NCBI GenBank assembly: GCA_024402535.1
Contig: JAKSTN010000002.1
Location: 1 to 64,000 of the forward strand
DNA: 64,000 nucleotides
DNA from: Treponema sp.
Lineage (GTDB): Bacteria > Spirochaetota > Spirochaetia > Treponematales > Treponemataceae
Direction of reading: 5' to 3'
A program made the translations under genes and the position numbers. Positions 17,231 to 27,964 of the stretch are shown one piece after another (position 1 is the first letter of the stretch; every line of letters starts with the position of its first letter). The notes under the pieces were generated by a model. That model saw only the letters and a list, made by a program, of their open reading frames with translations. It was not told the origin of the DNA and did no database searches.

Positions 17231-19852
17231 CTATCGTCCGCCTAAAGTTTTTTTCCAGCGTGACACAGCCTGCAGTGCTGCAAGCGGCGTCATATTATCT
17301 GTATCGCAGGATAAAATCTCATCAAGAATTATTTCTTCATCACAGAAAAGTCCCGGAGTTGTAAACACAGGTTCTTCTGTTTTTACAGGAGTAACAGGAA
17401 TATCATCCATAACAGGCTTATCACTGTTTACCGCCTGAATATGTGCCAGAACAGATTTTGCCCGGTTGATTACAGATTCAGGAAGTCCTGCAAGGCGTGC
17501 AACATGAATACCGTAAGAGTTAGCCGCAGCACCTTCTTTTATTTTTCTTAAGAACACAACAGATCCTGCATTTTCCCGAACGTCCATACAAAGCATACGA
17601 ATAGATTCATGCTCCATGCGTGAAAGCTCATGATAATGAGTTGCAAAAAAAGTACGGCATTTTATTGTATCAAGAAGATATTCAGAAACAGCTCTGGCAA
17701 TGGAAAGACCGTCTTCTGTGGAAGTTCCGCGACCAACTTCATCCATAATAACAAGTGATTTTTTTGTTGCAGACAAAAGAATATTTGCAGTTTCAGTCAT
17801 TTCAACAAGGAATGTTGATTCTCCACGGGCAAGGTTATCTGAAGCACCAACACGACAGAACACTTTATCAATTACACCAATATGTGCACTGGATGCTGGA
17901 ACATAACAGCCGCTCTGGGCCAGAAGTGCAATAAGGGCATTCTGGCGAAGGTATGTACTTTTACCTGCCATGTTAGGACCTGTTATCAAATTGAAAGACG
18001 GAACACCTTCTTCGCTGTAAGCCAGTTCTGAATCATTCGGAACAAACTCCCCTGTAGGAAGATGAAGTTCAACAACAGGATGCCGCCCGTTTGAAATTTT
18101 GAAAACACCGCTTTCATCAACAACAGGTCTTACCCAGGAATGAAGGCGGGAACTGTATGCAAAGTTTGAAGTAACATCAGTATGTGCTATTTCTCCTGAA
18201 AGCTGCAGAAGATAAGGCACAAATTCTTTAAGGGCATTACGAACTTCAAGGAAAAGATCTCGTTCAAGTTCAAGGATTTTTGAACCACTTTCATTAAGCT
18301 GCTGTTCAAGGGTCTGAAGTTTTTCTGTTGTAAAACGATCTCCGTTCATAAGTGAACGGCGGCGAATAAAATGAGATGGAACATTATCAAGCTTGCCTTT
18401 TGAAATTTCAATAAAGTAGCCGGATGCATTATTGTATTTGATTTTCAAAGTCGAAATACCACTTGCTTCCCGTTCCTCTTCTTCATAACTTGCAAGAATA
18501 TTATTAAAGTTATCTCTGATTCCACGCCACTGGTCCAGTTCCTCAGACCATCCGTCACGAATAATACGGCCTTCTGTAAGACTTGTTGCAGGGTCATCAA
18601 GAATAGCATTTCCAATAAGCTGAATAATTTTTTCTGAAGGTTCGCTTTCAAGAAAAGCAAAATTAAACCCAAGAAGTTTTTCCCGAACTTTAAGCCAGGA
18701 TTCAAGGCTCAAACGCAAAGCCTGAAGATCCTTACCATGGGCTCGATCCATGGCAATACGTCCTGCAAGGCGTTCAATATCAAGAACCGGTGAAAGACTT
18801 TCCCGCACATCATCAAGTAAACTCTGATTTTCAAAGAAAGCCTGAACCTGATCCAGACGTTCATTTATCTGCTGAACATTTGTAAGCGGGAATAAAAGCC
18901 AGTTCCTTAAAAGACGGCTTCCCATTGCAGTCTTTGTATGATTAACACATTCCAGAAGAGAATATTGAAAAGAACCGTCACGGAGGTTTTCTGTAATCTC
19001 AAGATTTCTTCGGCTTGAATCATCCATCATTAAGAAATCTTCATCGTGATAAATTCTTATTGATGAAACATGAGGTACATTTGAATTAGTTGTCTTTTCA
19101 AGGTAATCAAGCAGGAAACCTGCCGGAGCTACTTCCGGAGAATCTTCCTCAAGGCCAAAACCGTGAAGATTTGCAGTCTTAAACTGCATTGTAAGTTTCT
19201 TAAAAGAAAAGTCTGAATTAAAATCCCAGTCAGGATAATAAGATACAGAAAGATCTGCAAAACTTTCCAAAGCTTCCTGAATTACATCATTATTTTTAAG
19301 ACTCTGCGGAAGAAGAAGTTCCCTTGGACTTGCTCGTCCCAGTTCCTTTGCAAAGTTTTCTGCCATACGGCTGGAAGCCCAGGATGTAGCTTCGAAGCTT
19401 GAAGTTGTAACGTCTATAAATGCAAATCCTGCTTTTCCTTTTGTTATACTTAAAGCGGCCAGGTAATTTGCCCTGTTACCTTCAAGATATTCGCTTTCGA
19501 CGGCAGTTCCAGGAGTAATGATTTCTACAACTTTACGTTCTGTAAGGCCTTTTGCTTTTGGATCTCCAACCTGTTCACAAATTACAATTTTTTTGCCAAG
19601 ACGCAGAAGCCGTGCAATATAAATTTTTGCAGCATGGTATGGAATTCCACACATAGGCTGCTGTGCTCTGTGAGTCAGTGTTAAATTCAAAAGACGCGAT
19701 ACATCTACCGCATCTTTATTGAACATTTCATAAAAGTCTCCAAGACGAAAGAAAACAACTTCGTTTGGATATTTTTCTTTAATCTGATTATATTGAATCA
19801 TCATGGGCGACAGTGTTACTGCGCCCTGAGAAGAGTCTTTTTCTGTACTCAT
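17231..19852 (-). CDS. mutS: DNA mismatch repair protein MutS
   Basis: An 873-residue MutS of normal length. The mismatch-reading motif FYEMF (FRLGDFYEMF) is near residue 42, followed by CGIPYHA. The connector, lever and clamp domains occupy the middle, and the C-terminal ABC-type ATPase has Walker A GPNMAGKST, signature/Walker B DEVGRGTSTEDG and the switch His in ATHYHEL. It binds mispaired bases and recruits MutL. Its ATG directly abuts the stop of the Skp-like gene (TAA-ATG), so it is the last gene of the tamB-bamA-skp operon, as I recall for T. pallidum TP0325-TP0328. Confidence 0.98.
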   Translation of the reverse strand: MSTEKDSSQGAVTLSPMMIQYNQIKEKYPNEVVFFRLGDFYEMFNKDAVDVSRLLNLTLTHRAQQPMCGIPYHAAKIYIARLLRLGKKIVICEQVGDPKAKGLTERKVVEIITPGTAVESEYLEGNRANYLAALSITKGKAGFAFIDVTTSSFEATSWASSRMAENFAKELGRASPRELLLPQSLKNNDVIQEALESFADLSVSYYPDWDFNSDFSFKKLTMQFKTANLHGFGLEEDSPEVAPAGFLLDYLEKTTNSNVPHVSSIRIYHDEDFLMMDDSSRRNLEITENLRDGSFQYSLLECVNHTKTAMGSRLLRNWLLFPLTNVQQINERLDQVQAFFENQSLLDDVRESLSPVLDIERLAGRIAMDRAHGKDLQALRLSLESWLKVREKLLGFNFAFLESEPSEKIIQLIGNAILDDPATSLTEGRIIRDGWSEELDQWRGIRDNFNNILASYEEEEREASGISTLKIKYNNASGYFIEISKGKLDNVPSHFIRRRSLMNGDRFTTEKLQTLEQQLNESGSKILELERDLFLEVRNALKEFVPYLLQLSGEIAHTDVTSNFAYSSRLHSWVRPVVDESGVFKISNGRHPVVELHLPTGEFVPNDSELAYSEEGVPSFNLITGPNMAGKSTYLRQNALIALLAQSGCYVPASSAHIGVIDKVFCRVGASDNLARGESTFLVEMTETANILLSATKKSLVIMDEVGRGTSTEDGLSIARAVSEYLLDTIKCRTFFATHYHELSRMEHESIRMLCMDVRENAGSVVFLRKIKEGAAANSYGIHVARLAGLPESVINRAKSVLAHIQAVNSDKPVMDDIPVTPVKTEEPVFTTPGLFCDEEIILDEILSCDTDNMTPLAALQAVSRWKKTLGGR

Positions 19853-20371
19853 TTACAGCCCCAGACGTGAGATTACATCTTCGGTAATATCAACAGTGTG
19901 GCTGTACCAGAGAATTGAATTTGATTCCTGAAGGGAAAGGATCATAGAATATCCTCCTTCTTCTGCAAGCTTTGAAAGTGTTGAATAAAGTTTCTTATAG
20001 AATTCGTCAGAGTTCTTAAGAGATTTTGCAAGAGAATCAAGTTCTACGTTTTTGGCGTTTGTATATTCAGTAAGATAATCTTTCTTCTTTGTGATTTCGG
20101 CATCAATTTTCATAGCAGCCGCATCATTTCCATTCTTTTCAAAATCTACTTTTTTCTGACGAAGATCACGAAGTTCTTCTGTTGTCTTATTGATTTCATT
20201 CTGATAATCAGCACGCTTTTTTTCATAATTTCTTACAGCTGTAGAATTTCTGAAATAAGCATTGTAAACCTTATTTGTATCAACTACACCAAACTTTGTA
20301 ATCTGCTGTGCAAAAGCACCTGTTGCTGCGAACAAAGAAATCAGAACTGCAAAAACAATTTTCTTATTCAT
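19853..20371 (-). CDS. skp: periplasmic chaperone of the Skp/OmpH family
   Basis: A 172-residue secreted protein with signal peptide ending GAFAQ, then an initial strand (KFGVVDTNKVYNAY) and a long helical, charged coiled-coil from about 45 to 115 typical of the Skp tentacles, then a return strand (YSMILSLQESNSILWYS). Skp trimers hold unfolded outer-membrane proteins in the periplasm and pass them to BamA. It lies 39 bases after bamA and abuts mutS with no gap. Sequence identity within this family is low, so the call rests on architecture and position. Confidence 0.9.
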   Translation of the reverse strand: MNKKIVFAVLISLFAATGAFAQQITKFGVVDTNKVYNAYFRNSTAVRNYEKKRADYQNEINKTTEELRDLRQKKVDFEKNGNDAAAMKIDAEITKKKDYLTEYTNAKNVELDSLAKSLKNSDEFYKKLYSTLSKLAEEGGYSMILSLQESNSILWYSHTVDITEDVISRLGL

Positions 20372-20410
20372 AAAAAAAACCTCAAAAAAAATACTTTCTA
20401 TAATTATATT

Positions 20411-22873
20411 CTATTTATTTGTCATATTAAATGAAAGTACAAACTGGAATGTTTCACCATTGTATTTTTCACAGTTTCCAGCCCATTTAATCTTTCCATC
20501 TTCAGGCTTGAACTTCCATGCAAAAAGGAAACGCAGAGGGAACTGAGGAATAAGGAAACGGACTCCAGGCCCGAAACTGAAATAGAAGTCATCAGGTTTA
20601 AGTCCTGTAAACATATCTTTCACTTCGCTCTTAACTGCAACTGTATCAAAGAACAGATCAGCACCAAGGTAACCTGGGACAACAGGAATGCGTACTTCCA
20701 TATTGTTTGAAAGAAGAGCTTTTCCCTTAGATCTGAGACTTGAAATATCATTCCATCCGCGACCATTGAATGTACCATCGATATAAACTTTATTTGAATC
20801 ACTGAGGAATGCATCCCCATTACGTGCTGCAACAGGGAAAATAGTCTGTAAGTTAAGATAATCGGCAAATACAGCCTTGAAATTGTAATTATCAGATACT
20901 GGAATATTGAACAGTGTTACATAACCTTCAAGTTTTGTATCACTCTTAAGGAAGAATTCCTGTTCGAACTTTGGAATGAAGCCGGACCATGAAAGTCTTT
21001 CATTTGCAAACCAACCTTTTGAAGGGTCATAAGAAATATCACGACCGTCCATAGAGAAACTTGTCCATACCGAGTTCAGAACCCCTGCACGATTTGCAAA
21101 AAATCCGATTCCAGAATTTAACGGAATATCAATTCCCTGATCATAAACGTAATCAGTAATGGAGTTACTTAAACCGCCTGTAAGAGAAAGGATTGCGAAG
21201 TTCGGATACCATCGTTTACCAATTGATGTTCCAAGGCTTGCTGTCCATCCTTCATAATTGAAGAAGTTGTATGTATCATCAATATTTCCGTCAGGGTCAA
21301 AATCAAGACGGTAAGAAGTTGCTGATGTATGTGAGAATGAAAGACTCTGACTATAGGATACAGGAAGGTTTCCAATCCAGTTCTGACCATAAGAAAAATC
21401 TACAGACTGTTCTGTCGGCGAAATATTTGTTGCCACAGAAAGTGAACGTCCTTCACCAAAGAGGTTTGAGTTTTCAAGTTTTCCATAAACCGAGAACGGA
21501 ATAGCAACATTATTTGCAGATGATGTAAGGCCAGTGCCAGAGAAAGTAAGTCCGAACTGGAATGTTGTTGTAGACTGTTCTTCAACAGTATAAACAAGAT
21601 TTATAAGATTTTCTTCAGAACCCATTTCATATTCCGGCATAACAGAAGAAAAGAACTGAAGGTTATAAACATTTCGGAAACCGTTCATAATCTTGTCTCG
21701 GGAGAAAATATCACCGGCTTCTACAGGTATTTCACGGCGGATAACATAATCTTTTGTTTTTGTATTTCCTTTAATCAAAACATTTTCAATATGACTTCTG
21801 GAATGTTCCCGAATTCCAATCTTATATGAAATTTCATGTCTGTCAGAATCTTTTACAGGAGTTGGAGCAAATTCAAGGGACATGTAACCGTTTTCATAAT
21901 AAAGCCCCGTAATGCCCATAAGACCTTCCTGGAACTTTGTATAATTGAAAACACTTCCCTCTTTAAGTTTAATATATCCAGCAAGTTTTTCAGTTGCAAA
22001 AACTTCATTTCCCATGAATGTAGTTCCAGTATAAATATACTGTGGACCTTCCTGAACAATGAAAGTAATGGTCATTTCATTGCGTTTCTTTTCTTTGTTT
22101 TCTTCAGTTGAAAGAACTACATCAACAAAGTCAGCATCCATATAACCGCGTTCATTATAAAGAGAAATGATTGTCTGCTTGTCAGCTTCAAGAGTTGATT
22201 TCTGGAATGCACCGTCTTTTAAGAAACCTACTTCTTTAAGTGCAAGTTTAGACTTAATTGAACGTTCTGAGAAAATTGTACATCCCTGAATATTGATTTT
22301 TGAAATTACAACGTGAGAACCTTCATCAACAACGTAAATAACCTTTACGCCTGAATCAGTTTTTTCTATTCTATGTCCAACTTTTGCGTCTGTATATCCT
22401 TTCTGGATGTAATATTCACGAAGGATTCGTTCATCCATAAGAACCTTACTTTCAACATAAACGTCAGAGGCCTTTACACTGATTTTTTCACGAAGTTCCC
22501 CGTTTCTGATTTCTGTATTTCCGGCAAAACCAACAGATGTAACAACTGGGCGTTCTTCAATCTGGAAAACAAGAAGAACTTCTCCAGCCTTTTTTGCATG
22601 TTTCGCATAAGGCACAATATCTTCAAACAAATCCATTGCATAAAGACGGTCCAGCATGTCACTGTAATTGTCTTCATCAAAAGGCTGTCCAAGATAAATA
22701 TCAATAAATCCGTTGAGTTCAGATTTTTTTACATTTTTTAAACCTTCAAAAGTAATTTCGGAGATTGGTTTATTCCAGAACCACTCATCATCTTCTTCCT
22801 GAGCAAAAAGAGCAAAGACCTGAACTGAAAAAAAGACAAGTACCAGAAGTTTTTTAAAAAAAGATTTCATTTT
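20411..22873 (-). CDS. bamA: outer membrane protein assembly factor BamA
   Basis: The open frame extends to 22906 inside tamB, but the ATG at 22873 begins a proper signal peptide (MKSFFKKLLVLVFF, cut after ALFAQ) and has GGGATGG upstream, giving 820 residues. Five POTRA domains occupy about 25-420, with repeated G-x-K/E-x-x-x-G-D-x-F patterns. The rest is a 16-strand barrel ending in an outer-membrane C-terminal strand (FQFVLSFNMTNK). It folds barrel proteins into the outer membrane. The T. pallidum counterpart, as I recall, is TP0326 (Tp92). It starts 15 bases after tamB ends. Confidence 0.97.
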   Translation of the reverse strand, partial: KMKSFFKKLLVLVFFSVQVFALFAQEEDDEWFWNKPISEITFEGLKNVKKSELNGFIDIYLGQPFDEDNYSDMLDRLYAMDLFEDIVPYAKHAKKAGEVLLVFQIEERPVVTSVGFAGNTEIRNGELREKISVKASDVYVESKVLMDERILREYYIQKGYTDAKVGHRIEKTDSGVKVIYVVDEGSHVVISKINIQGCTIFSERSIKSKLALKEVGFLKDGAFQKSTLEADKQTIISLYNERGYMDADFVDVVLSTEENKEKKRNEMTITFIVQEGPQYIYTGTTFMGNEVFATEKLAGYIKLKEGSVFNYTKFQEGLMGITGLYYENGYMSLEFAPTPVKDSDRHEISYKIGIREHSRSHIENVLIKGNTKTKDYVIRREIPVEAGDIFSRDKIMNGFRNVYNLQFFSSVMPEYEMGSEENLINLVYTVEEQSTTTFQFGLTFSGTGLTSSANNVAIPFSVYGKLENSNLFGEGRSLSVATNISPTEQSVDFSYGQNWIGNLPVSYSQSLSFSHTSATSYRLDFDPDGNIDDTYNFFNYEGWTASLGTSIGKRWYPNFAILSLTGGLSNSITDYVYDQGIDIPLNSGIGFFANRAGVLNSVWTSFSMDGRDISYDPSKGWFANERLSWSGFIPKFEQEFFLKSDTKLEGYVTLFNIPVSDNYNFKAVFADYLNLQTIFPVAARNGDAFLSDSNKVYIDGTFNGRGWNDISSLRSKGKALLSNNMEVRIPVVPGYLGADLFFDTVAVKSEVKDMFTGLKPDDFYFSFGPGVRFLIPQFPLRFLFAWKFKPEDGKIKWAGNCEKYNGETFQFVLSFNMTNK

Positions 22874-22887
22874 TCCATCCCATTTTT

Positions 22888-25800
22888 TTATAATGAAAAT
22901 TTCCATGAAAGTGAAACAGATGATGACGGTACGTATTGTTTCTGCATCATGGCTTCAATATCAGGTGCAACGTTCCATCTGATATTTACAAACGGTGATT
23001 CCATCTCCACCCCAAACTCAGGCCTGAAAAGAATCCCCAGAGTATCCTCGGATTTACGTTTTTCATCGTACTGAAGGTTCAGCATGGCGTCTACATAAAG
23101 TGCACTTCCGAGGTATTTACCTATATAAACAGTTGAATTATCAAAAAAGTTACCAAAAGACATTGAATTCTGATTATCCTGAGAAAGACTAAGGTTCAAG
23201 GTATTCTGAATGAAATTGGTACGTAGTGAGAATATATCAAAATTAAGGGAATCCCGCAACTTATTCTCCAGTTTACGTCCGAACAAAGTCTGAATAGCAT
23301 AGTCACCGGCAGCAAAAAGGAAATTTCCAACATTTTCAGAATCGGCCACTACAATCTGACCAAGAAGCGCCTGAATTTCGGCCTCAGATTTAGCAGGAAC
23401 AGAAGAAAATCGCGGATTGAAATCCCTTACATGCTGGTTCAAGGCATTAAGACTGATTGTAACATTATTGCCTTCTGCATCACGTTCACGGGTTTCGGCA
23501 CGAACATTCATAATAGGGTCAAAACCACCGTCTGACGAAGCAAATTTCATAGAACCTTCTCTTACATAGAAGTTTCTGTTAAGCCAACTCACATCCCCAG
23601 ATTTCAAAACCAGAAGCCCGTTCATGGTAAATACACTTGACCGGGTATCGTACAGAAGAGCCAATTTTCCCCCAGGAACAAAAACAGCCCTTAAAAGAGG
23701 ATCAAAAGAAAGCCTTACATGAGTACCTACATTGATTCCAAGATCAATATGATACTTCATGGAATCATCATCATATTCTTCCTCGGCTGTAAGCGATGTA
23801 ACCATTTTTGAAAGACTGATGTAATATTCAGCTTTTTCTGCAAGTACATCACCTGTCAGACTGAAAGTTCCACCGCCAAGAACCATTGTAAGATTAAAGT
23901 TGGCATCTCCTACAACAGACATTCCAAGCCCAACTCCAATTTCAACCGGAACATACTTACCCTTATCAGTTCTTACAACGCTTTCAAGCCGTTCAAAGGA
24001 CCATTTATCAAAGACAATTCGGCAGGATGCAAACATTTCGCCGTTTTTCTTCACCATTACCTTTCTTTCCGGAATAACAATCTCACCGTTTACAAAAGTA
24101 ACAAGAAATTTATCTGTAGTCATTAAATCCTTTCCAACATACGGAACAGTAAATTCAGGCCCTACAAGGCTCATTGCTCCTGTAAACAAAGGATTATCCA
24201 GCGTTCCTGAAACAGTAATACTTCCAGTAAGGTGACCTTTCAAAATACATACATACTCATCAAAATTTGCAACAGAGAAGAATTTCCCTGCATCAAGATT
24301 AACCTTTGAAAGCTTTCCTTTTATTTCTCCTGTCTTACTGTCATAAGTGCCTTCATAAGATGCAGTTCCCAAACCTTCACAATTAAGATTTGCAAACATC
24401 TTTCCTGAATTCATGTAAGATGCAACAAGTCCCAGGTTTTCCGACGAAATAAGGTTTATACCATTTTCAGAAACATTGGCTGTAAGCGAAAACTGTTTGT
24501 TTTCCTTAAAAAATGAACCATATATCTGATCTGTTACAAGGTTTAAAGTAAATGCTGACGGCATAAAGCTTTCTTCTTTTTTTACAGCATCTTTTAATTC
24601 CAGTTTCACAGGCATATGTATGCTTTCATCAATAAAATCCGCATTTATATTTGCAAGAAGAACACCAGTAAATGATGATAAGTCAAAATTTCCCGACACC
24701 TGGTCTATTTTTGTGGATCCTAAGTCAAAAATGAAATCATTAAGGGTTACTTCTCGATTTTCCATAATTGCAGAACCCGACATTCGCATTACATCACCTG
24801 AAACAAGCATAGAAAAATTATCCAGACCTGCAGAAACATAAGGCTGTTCAAGCGTTCCGCTTAAATATACAGATCCAGTCAGGACATTATTACTTGAATT
24901 AACAGTAGAAAAACGATTCATATCAAGGTTGTTGGCAACAACTGAAGCATCAAGATAGAAACTGTTCATAAGGGCATCAAGTTCAAGTGGAGCCTTATCA
25001 GGATTAGATGCATCAAGACTGATTGAAACAGCCTCTTCAGAAAGAGGATTTTTCATCTGAATTTTTATACCGGCTGATTCAAGTACGCTGTTTTCCATTG
25101 CAAAGAAAATATCTGCCGTACCGTCCAGTTCCGAAAACAGATCAGAATATACAATAGAATTAAAATGAGCACCGTATCCGTTAATTTTTCCACCTAAAGC
25201 CAGGTGAGGCTTAAACCGGATTGTATTTCCCGCTTCTTCAAGTTCAAAACGGTTCAAATTAACATTGAATCCGTCCTGAGATGAATAAGAAAAATCGGTG
25301 TCCAGAGAAGCTATTACAGAAGTTTCCATAATAGATACAGGCAGATTCAAAAAAGCAGCAGAAGCCGAAAGGAGTCCCGGTTTCGAGTAATCAACGCGGA
25401 TTGAAGTTTCATAATCGCCTGTCAGATCCACCATACTGTTTGCAATGGTTCCCGCAAAGTGATAAGGAATATTTCCGGCTGTCAAATCAAGAAGAAGGAA
25501 CATATCCCGGGTTTCTTCCAGAATATCAAGAGAGCCTGATGCATGAAAAGCTTCTTTTCCAAAAATCAAATCTGCCTGAGAAATAGAAATACTCTGTTCA
25601 TTGCCGTCAAGAGAAAACATCAAAGCCTGATTATCTTTTTGAGTATTGGCAATAAGAATATAAGGCACATTAAATGAAATTGACGAAAGATCTGTTGAAA
25701 AGTATGCATCTGATGAAAAAACAAAATCTTTTACACTTTCAGCTCCTGAAGTAAGTGTATCCTTTACACTTTTCTGCAGGAATGAAGCTGCTGTCTTAAG

Positions 25801-27285
25801 TACAGAATCCAGAAAGAAACTGTTTGCAGAAAGAGAAGTCTGCAGATATTTATCAGAAAAAAGATAACTTCCATCAATATTAATTCGGCCGGGAGTATCG
25901 GCTTCAAAATGAGAATAATCGTATCCTTCAAAAGAAAAGTCCATGGAATCTTCACCAGGAGTTGCCGTAAATTGAAGGGCTGTAAGAACATTTTCATCAA
26001 TAAACAGCTGAGGAATAAAGGCCATGAAACCTTTTCTCAACGGGTCAAAGTATACTTCTGTTGAAATAAATGCACCGTTAGGCAACTGGACTTTCTTAAC
26101 ATCAAGAAGACCAGAAACATTAAGGGTTTCAAAAATCAGGTTCAGATTTCCGTCAACATCATAGTTTTCCCCAGAAAGTGACAATTCTGAAACATTGATT
26201 TCACTGTCATTACCGGAAAATGCAATTTTTACAGTTCCGCTTCCAGGAAGAATGCTTTCAGGTACAAAAACTTTTGTTTCAGTTGAATAATCAAGACTTT
26301 TTTCATTTACATCAAAAAGAACATTGGTATTTGTTGTAAGTTTCAAACCATCAATCTTTTTAAAAAGACTGCTTTTCCGGCTCATCTGCATTACAGAAGA
26401 GGCTGACATATCTGTTGCTTTAACAGAGCCTCTAGCCTTTCCTTCTGGCAGATTATATGAAAAAGAAATGCCTAAAGGAAAAGTATTTTTGATTGTTGAA
26501 CATAAAATCTCATCATTGCTATAAGACGCAAGGAGATTTATTTTACTGAGCTTTATGTTTCCGTCGGTAAGACCCGAAAAACAAAGGTTCAGAGTGGAAT
26601 TTTCAAATCCTTCAAAAATCTTTCCGTCAAAAGACAGGTTTCCAGACAGTTTTTTATTTTTATAAACTACGGAAGCCGATGATTCAGCTCCAACAGATAA
26701 CTGGCGTATCTTATTATCATAATCAACATCCATTTTGCGGATAGAAAGATTGCTTGAAAAGCCAGAACCCTTATATGTAACTGATATATTCTTAAAAAGA
26801 ATACTTAGTGGAATATCAGCATTAAGAAAGTCCAGATTCAAAGATTTTCCAGACTCTTTTGCTTTTTTTTCTGGTTCCTCAGGCTTTTTTTCCTTTCCTG
26901 TAAACAAGGCTGCCAGTTCACTTCCGGAAACATCGGCTCCATCCACAACAAGATTTTTAAATCCGTTGGCAAAATCACCTTTCAGAAGTTTTAAAAGCCT
27001 GTAATCAAGACGAATTTTATTAATTGAAGCAATTTTCTCACCTTCAGCCGTAAAAAGAGTTACTTCACGGACGTTTACAGAAGATAAAATGGAAGGTGAA
27101 AGCTTCTTATATGAAATTTTCAGGGATAATTTTTCTTCGATTCCTGCCTTAAAGTCCCGGGCAGAATCAGTCATGCGGCCTAAAAGCCCGGTATATGCCG
27201 GACGAACTGCTATTACAGCCGCAATGATGAGAATAAAGAAAATAGCAATGGATACAATATCCCTAATTTTAGTTTTCAATGCCAT
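22888..27285 (-). CDS. tamB: TamB-like translocation and assembly module / AsmA-type envelope protein
   Basis: The frame opens at 27327, but the ATG at 27285 (MALKTKIRDIVS) places the membrane anchor near the N-terminus, giving 1465 residues. One N-terminal transmembrane helix (SIAIFFILIIAAVIAV) is followed by a very long repetitive beta-rich body with the groove-forming TamB/AsmA pattern and a C-terminal DUF490 domain (SLNALNQ, QIQALLG, FGRKLENKLRDSLNFD). Such proteins bridge inner and outer membranes and carry phospholipids or support barrel insertion. It heads the tamB-bamA-skp-mutS operon. No good ribosome site precedes either start. Confidence 0.93.
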   Translation of the reverse strand: MALKTKIRDIVSIAIFFILIIAAVIAVRPAYTGLLGRMTDSARDFKAGIEEKLSLKISYKKLSPSILSSVNVREVTLFTAEGEKIASINKIRLDYRLLKLLKGDFANGFKNLVVDGADVSGSELAALFTGKEKKPEEPEKKAKESGKSLNLDFLNADIPLSILFKNISVTYKGSGFSSNLSIRKMDVDYDNKIRQLSVGAESSASVVYKNKKLSGNLSFDGKIFEGFENSTLNLCFSGLTDGNIKLSKINLLASYSNDEILCSTIKNTFPLGISFSYNLPEGKARGSVKATDMSASSVMQMSRKSSLFKKIDGLKLTTNTNVLFDVNEKSLDYSTETKVFVPESILPGSGTVKIAFSGNDSEINVSELSLSGENYDVDGNLNLIFETLNVSGLLDVKKVQLPNGAFISTEVYFDPLRKGFMAFIPQLFIDENVLTALQFTATPGEDSMDFSFEGYDYSHFEADTPGRINIDGSYLFSDKYLQTSLSANSFFLDSVLKTAASFLQKSVKDTLTSGAESVKDFVFSSDAYFSTDLSSISFNVPYILIANTQKDNQALMFSLDGNEQSISISQADLIFGKEAFHASGSLDILEETRDMFLLLDLTAGNIPYHFAGTIANSMVDLTGDYETSIRVDYSKPGLLSASAAFLNLPVSIMETSVIASLDTDFSYSSQDGFNVNLNRFELEEAGNTIRFKPHLALGGKINGYGAHFNSIVYSDLFSELDGTADIFFAMENSVLESAGIKIQMKNPLSEEAVSISLDASNPDKAPLELDALMNSFYLDASVVANNLDMNRFSTVNSSNNVLTGSVYLSGTLEQPYVSAGLDNFSMLVSGDVMRMSGSAIMENREVTLNDFIFDLGSTKIDQVSGNFDLSSFTGVLLANINADFIDESIHMPVKLELKDAVKKEESFMPSAFTLNLVTDQIYGSFFKENKQFSLTANVSENGINLISSENLGLVASYMNSGKMFANLNCEGLGTASYEGTYDSKTGEIKGKLSKVNLDAGKFFSVANFDEYVCILKGHLTGSITVSGTLDNPLFTGAMSLVGPEFTVPYVGKDLMTTDKFLVTFVNGEIVIPERKVMVKKNGEMFASCRIVFDKWSFERLESVVRTDKGKYVPVEIGVGLGMSVVGDANFNLTMVLGGGTFSLTGDVLAEKAEYYISLSKMVTSLTAEEEYDDDSMKYHIDLGINVGTHVRLSFDPLLRAVFVPGGKLALLYDTRSSVFTMNGLLVLKSGDVSWLNRNFYVREGSMKFASSDGGFDPIMNVRAETRERDAEGNNVTISLNALNQHVRDFNPRFSSVPAKSEAEIQALLGQIVVADSENVGNFLFAAGDYAIQTLFGRKLENKLRDSLNFDIFSLRTNFIQNTLNLSLSQDNQNSMSFGNFFDNSTVYIGKYLGSALYVDAMLNLQYDEKRKSEDTLGILFRPEFGVEMESPFVNIRWNVAPDIEAMMQKQYVPSSSVSLSWKFSL

Positions 27286-27356
27286 ATATTGTACATAATT
27301 TTCAATAAAAAAAAAATAAGTAAACAAGAATGTTACATTTTCCGAAAAACTAAGGG

Positions 27357-27959
27357 ATGAAGAAATTTGTCGTCTTTTTCATGCTGATTTTTCTCACACT
27401 TTCACAGGCCTCAGCTTATATGGTGAAGTACAAGGAAGATTTTTATAAGCTTTACCATGTCCACTATCAGCAGTATCCAGATGACTGCATTGAAAACATT
27501 TACTGGCTTGAAAAAGCCGCCCAGGCAGATTTCTGTAATCCACAGTTTACAGGTTTCAAAATAACTGACGAAAAACAATGGGAAAAATACAGATATCTTT
27601 TCCAGATGCACATAAACCTTAAACTTATTGAACAGCACCTTAGATTGGGCCGCACTTATGATAAAAAAGAGGCACATTTCTATGATGCCCCTTTCAAAGA
27701 CCAGTACTTAAACAATATCGAAAAAGCCCTTACCTGCTACAAGGCCGGCCTCTACTATTGGCAGGAAGCAAAACTCTGGTGCGAAAAGGCAAATGAGTCA
27801 AAATTCAACTTTTTATTCGTTCAGGAACGCCAGAACTGGGAAGATGAACGTGAAAGAATCAAAACAGGTGAACTGAATTACGAAAAAATGTTAAAACGGG
27901 AAATCACCCGACTTGAAAAAGTTAAATCTGAACTTGAAGCGATGGATTATACTTATTAA
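27357..27959 (+). CDS. small secreted protein of unknown function
   Basis: A 200-residue protein with a clear signal peptide (MKKFVVFFMLIFLTLSQASA). The mature part is helical, rich in Tyr, Trp, Lys and Glu, with four Cys residues, and ends in a charged helix (KREITRLEKVKSELEAMD). No family recognised, but its position beside tamB-bamA is shared, as I recall, with a hypothetical protein in T. pallidum. The string TAAGGG abuts the ATG, unusually close for a ribosome site. It is divergent from tamB and five bases upstream of aroB, with which it is probably co-transcribed. A role in envelope assembly is possible from context only. Confidence 0.75.
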   Translation: MKKFVVFFMLIFLTLSQASAYMVKYKEDFYKLYHVHYQQYPDDCIENIYWLEKAAQADFCNPQFTGFKITDEKQWEKYRYLFQMHINLKLIEQHLRLGRTYDKKEAHFYDAPFKDQYLNNIEKALTCYKAGLYYWQEAKLWCEKANESKFNFLFVQERQNWEDERERIKTGELNYEKMLKREITRLEKVKSELEAMDYTY

Positions 27960-27964
27960 AATGT

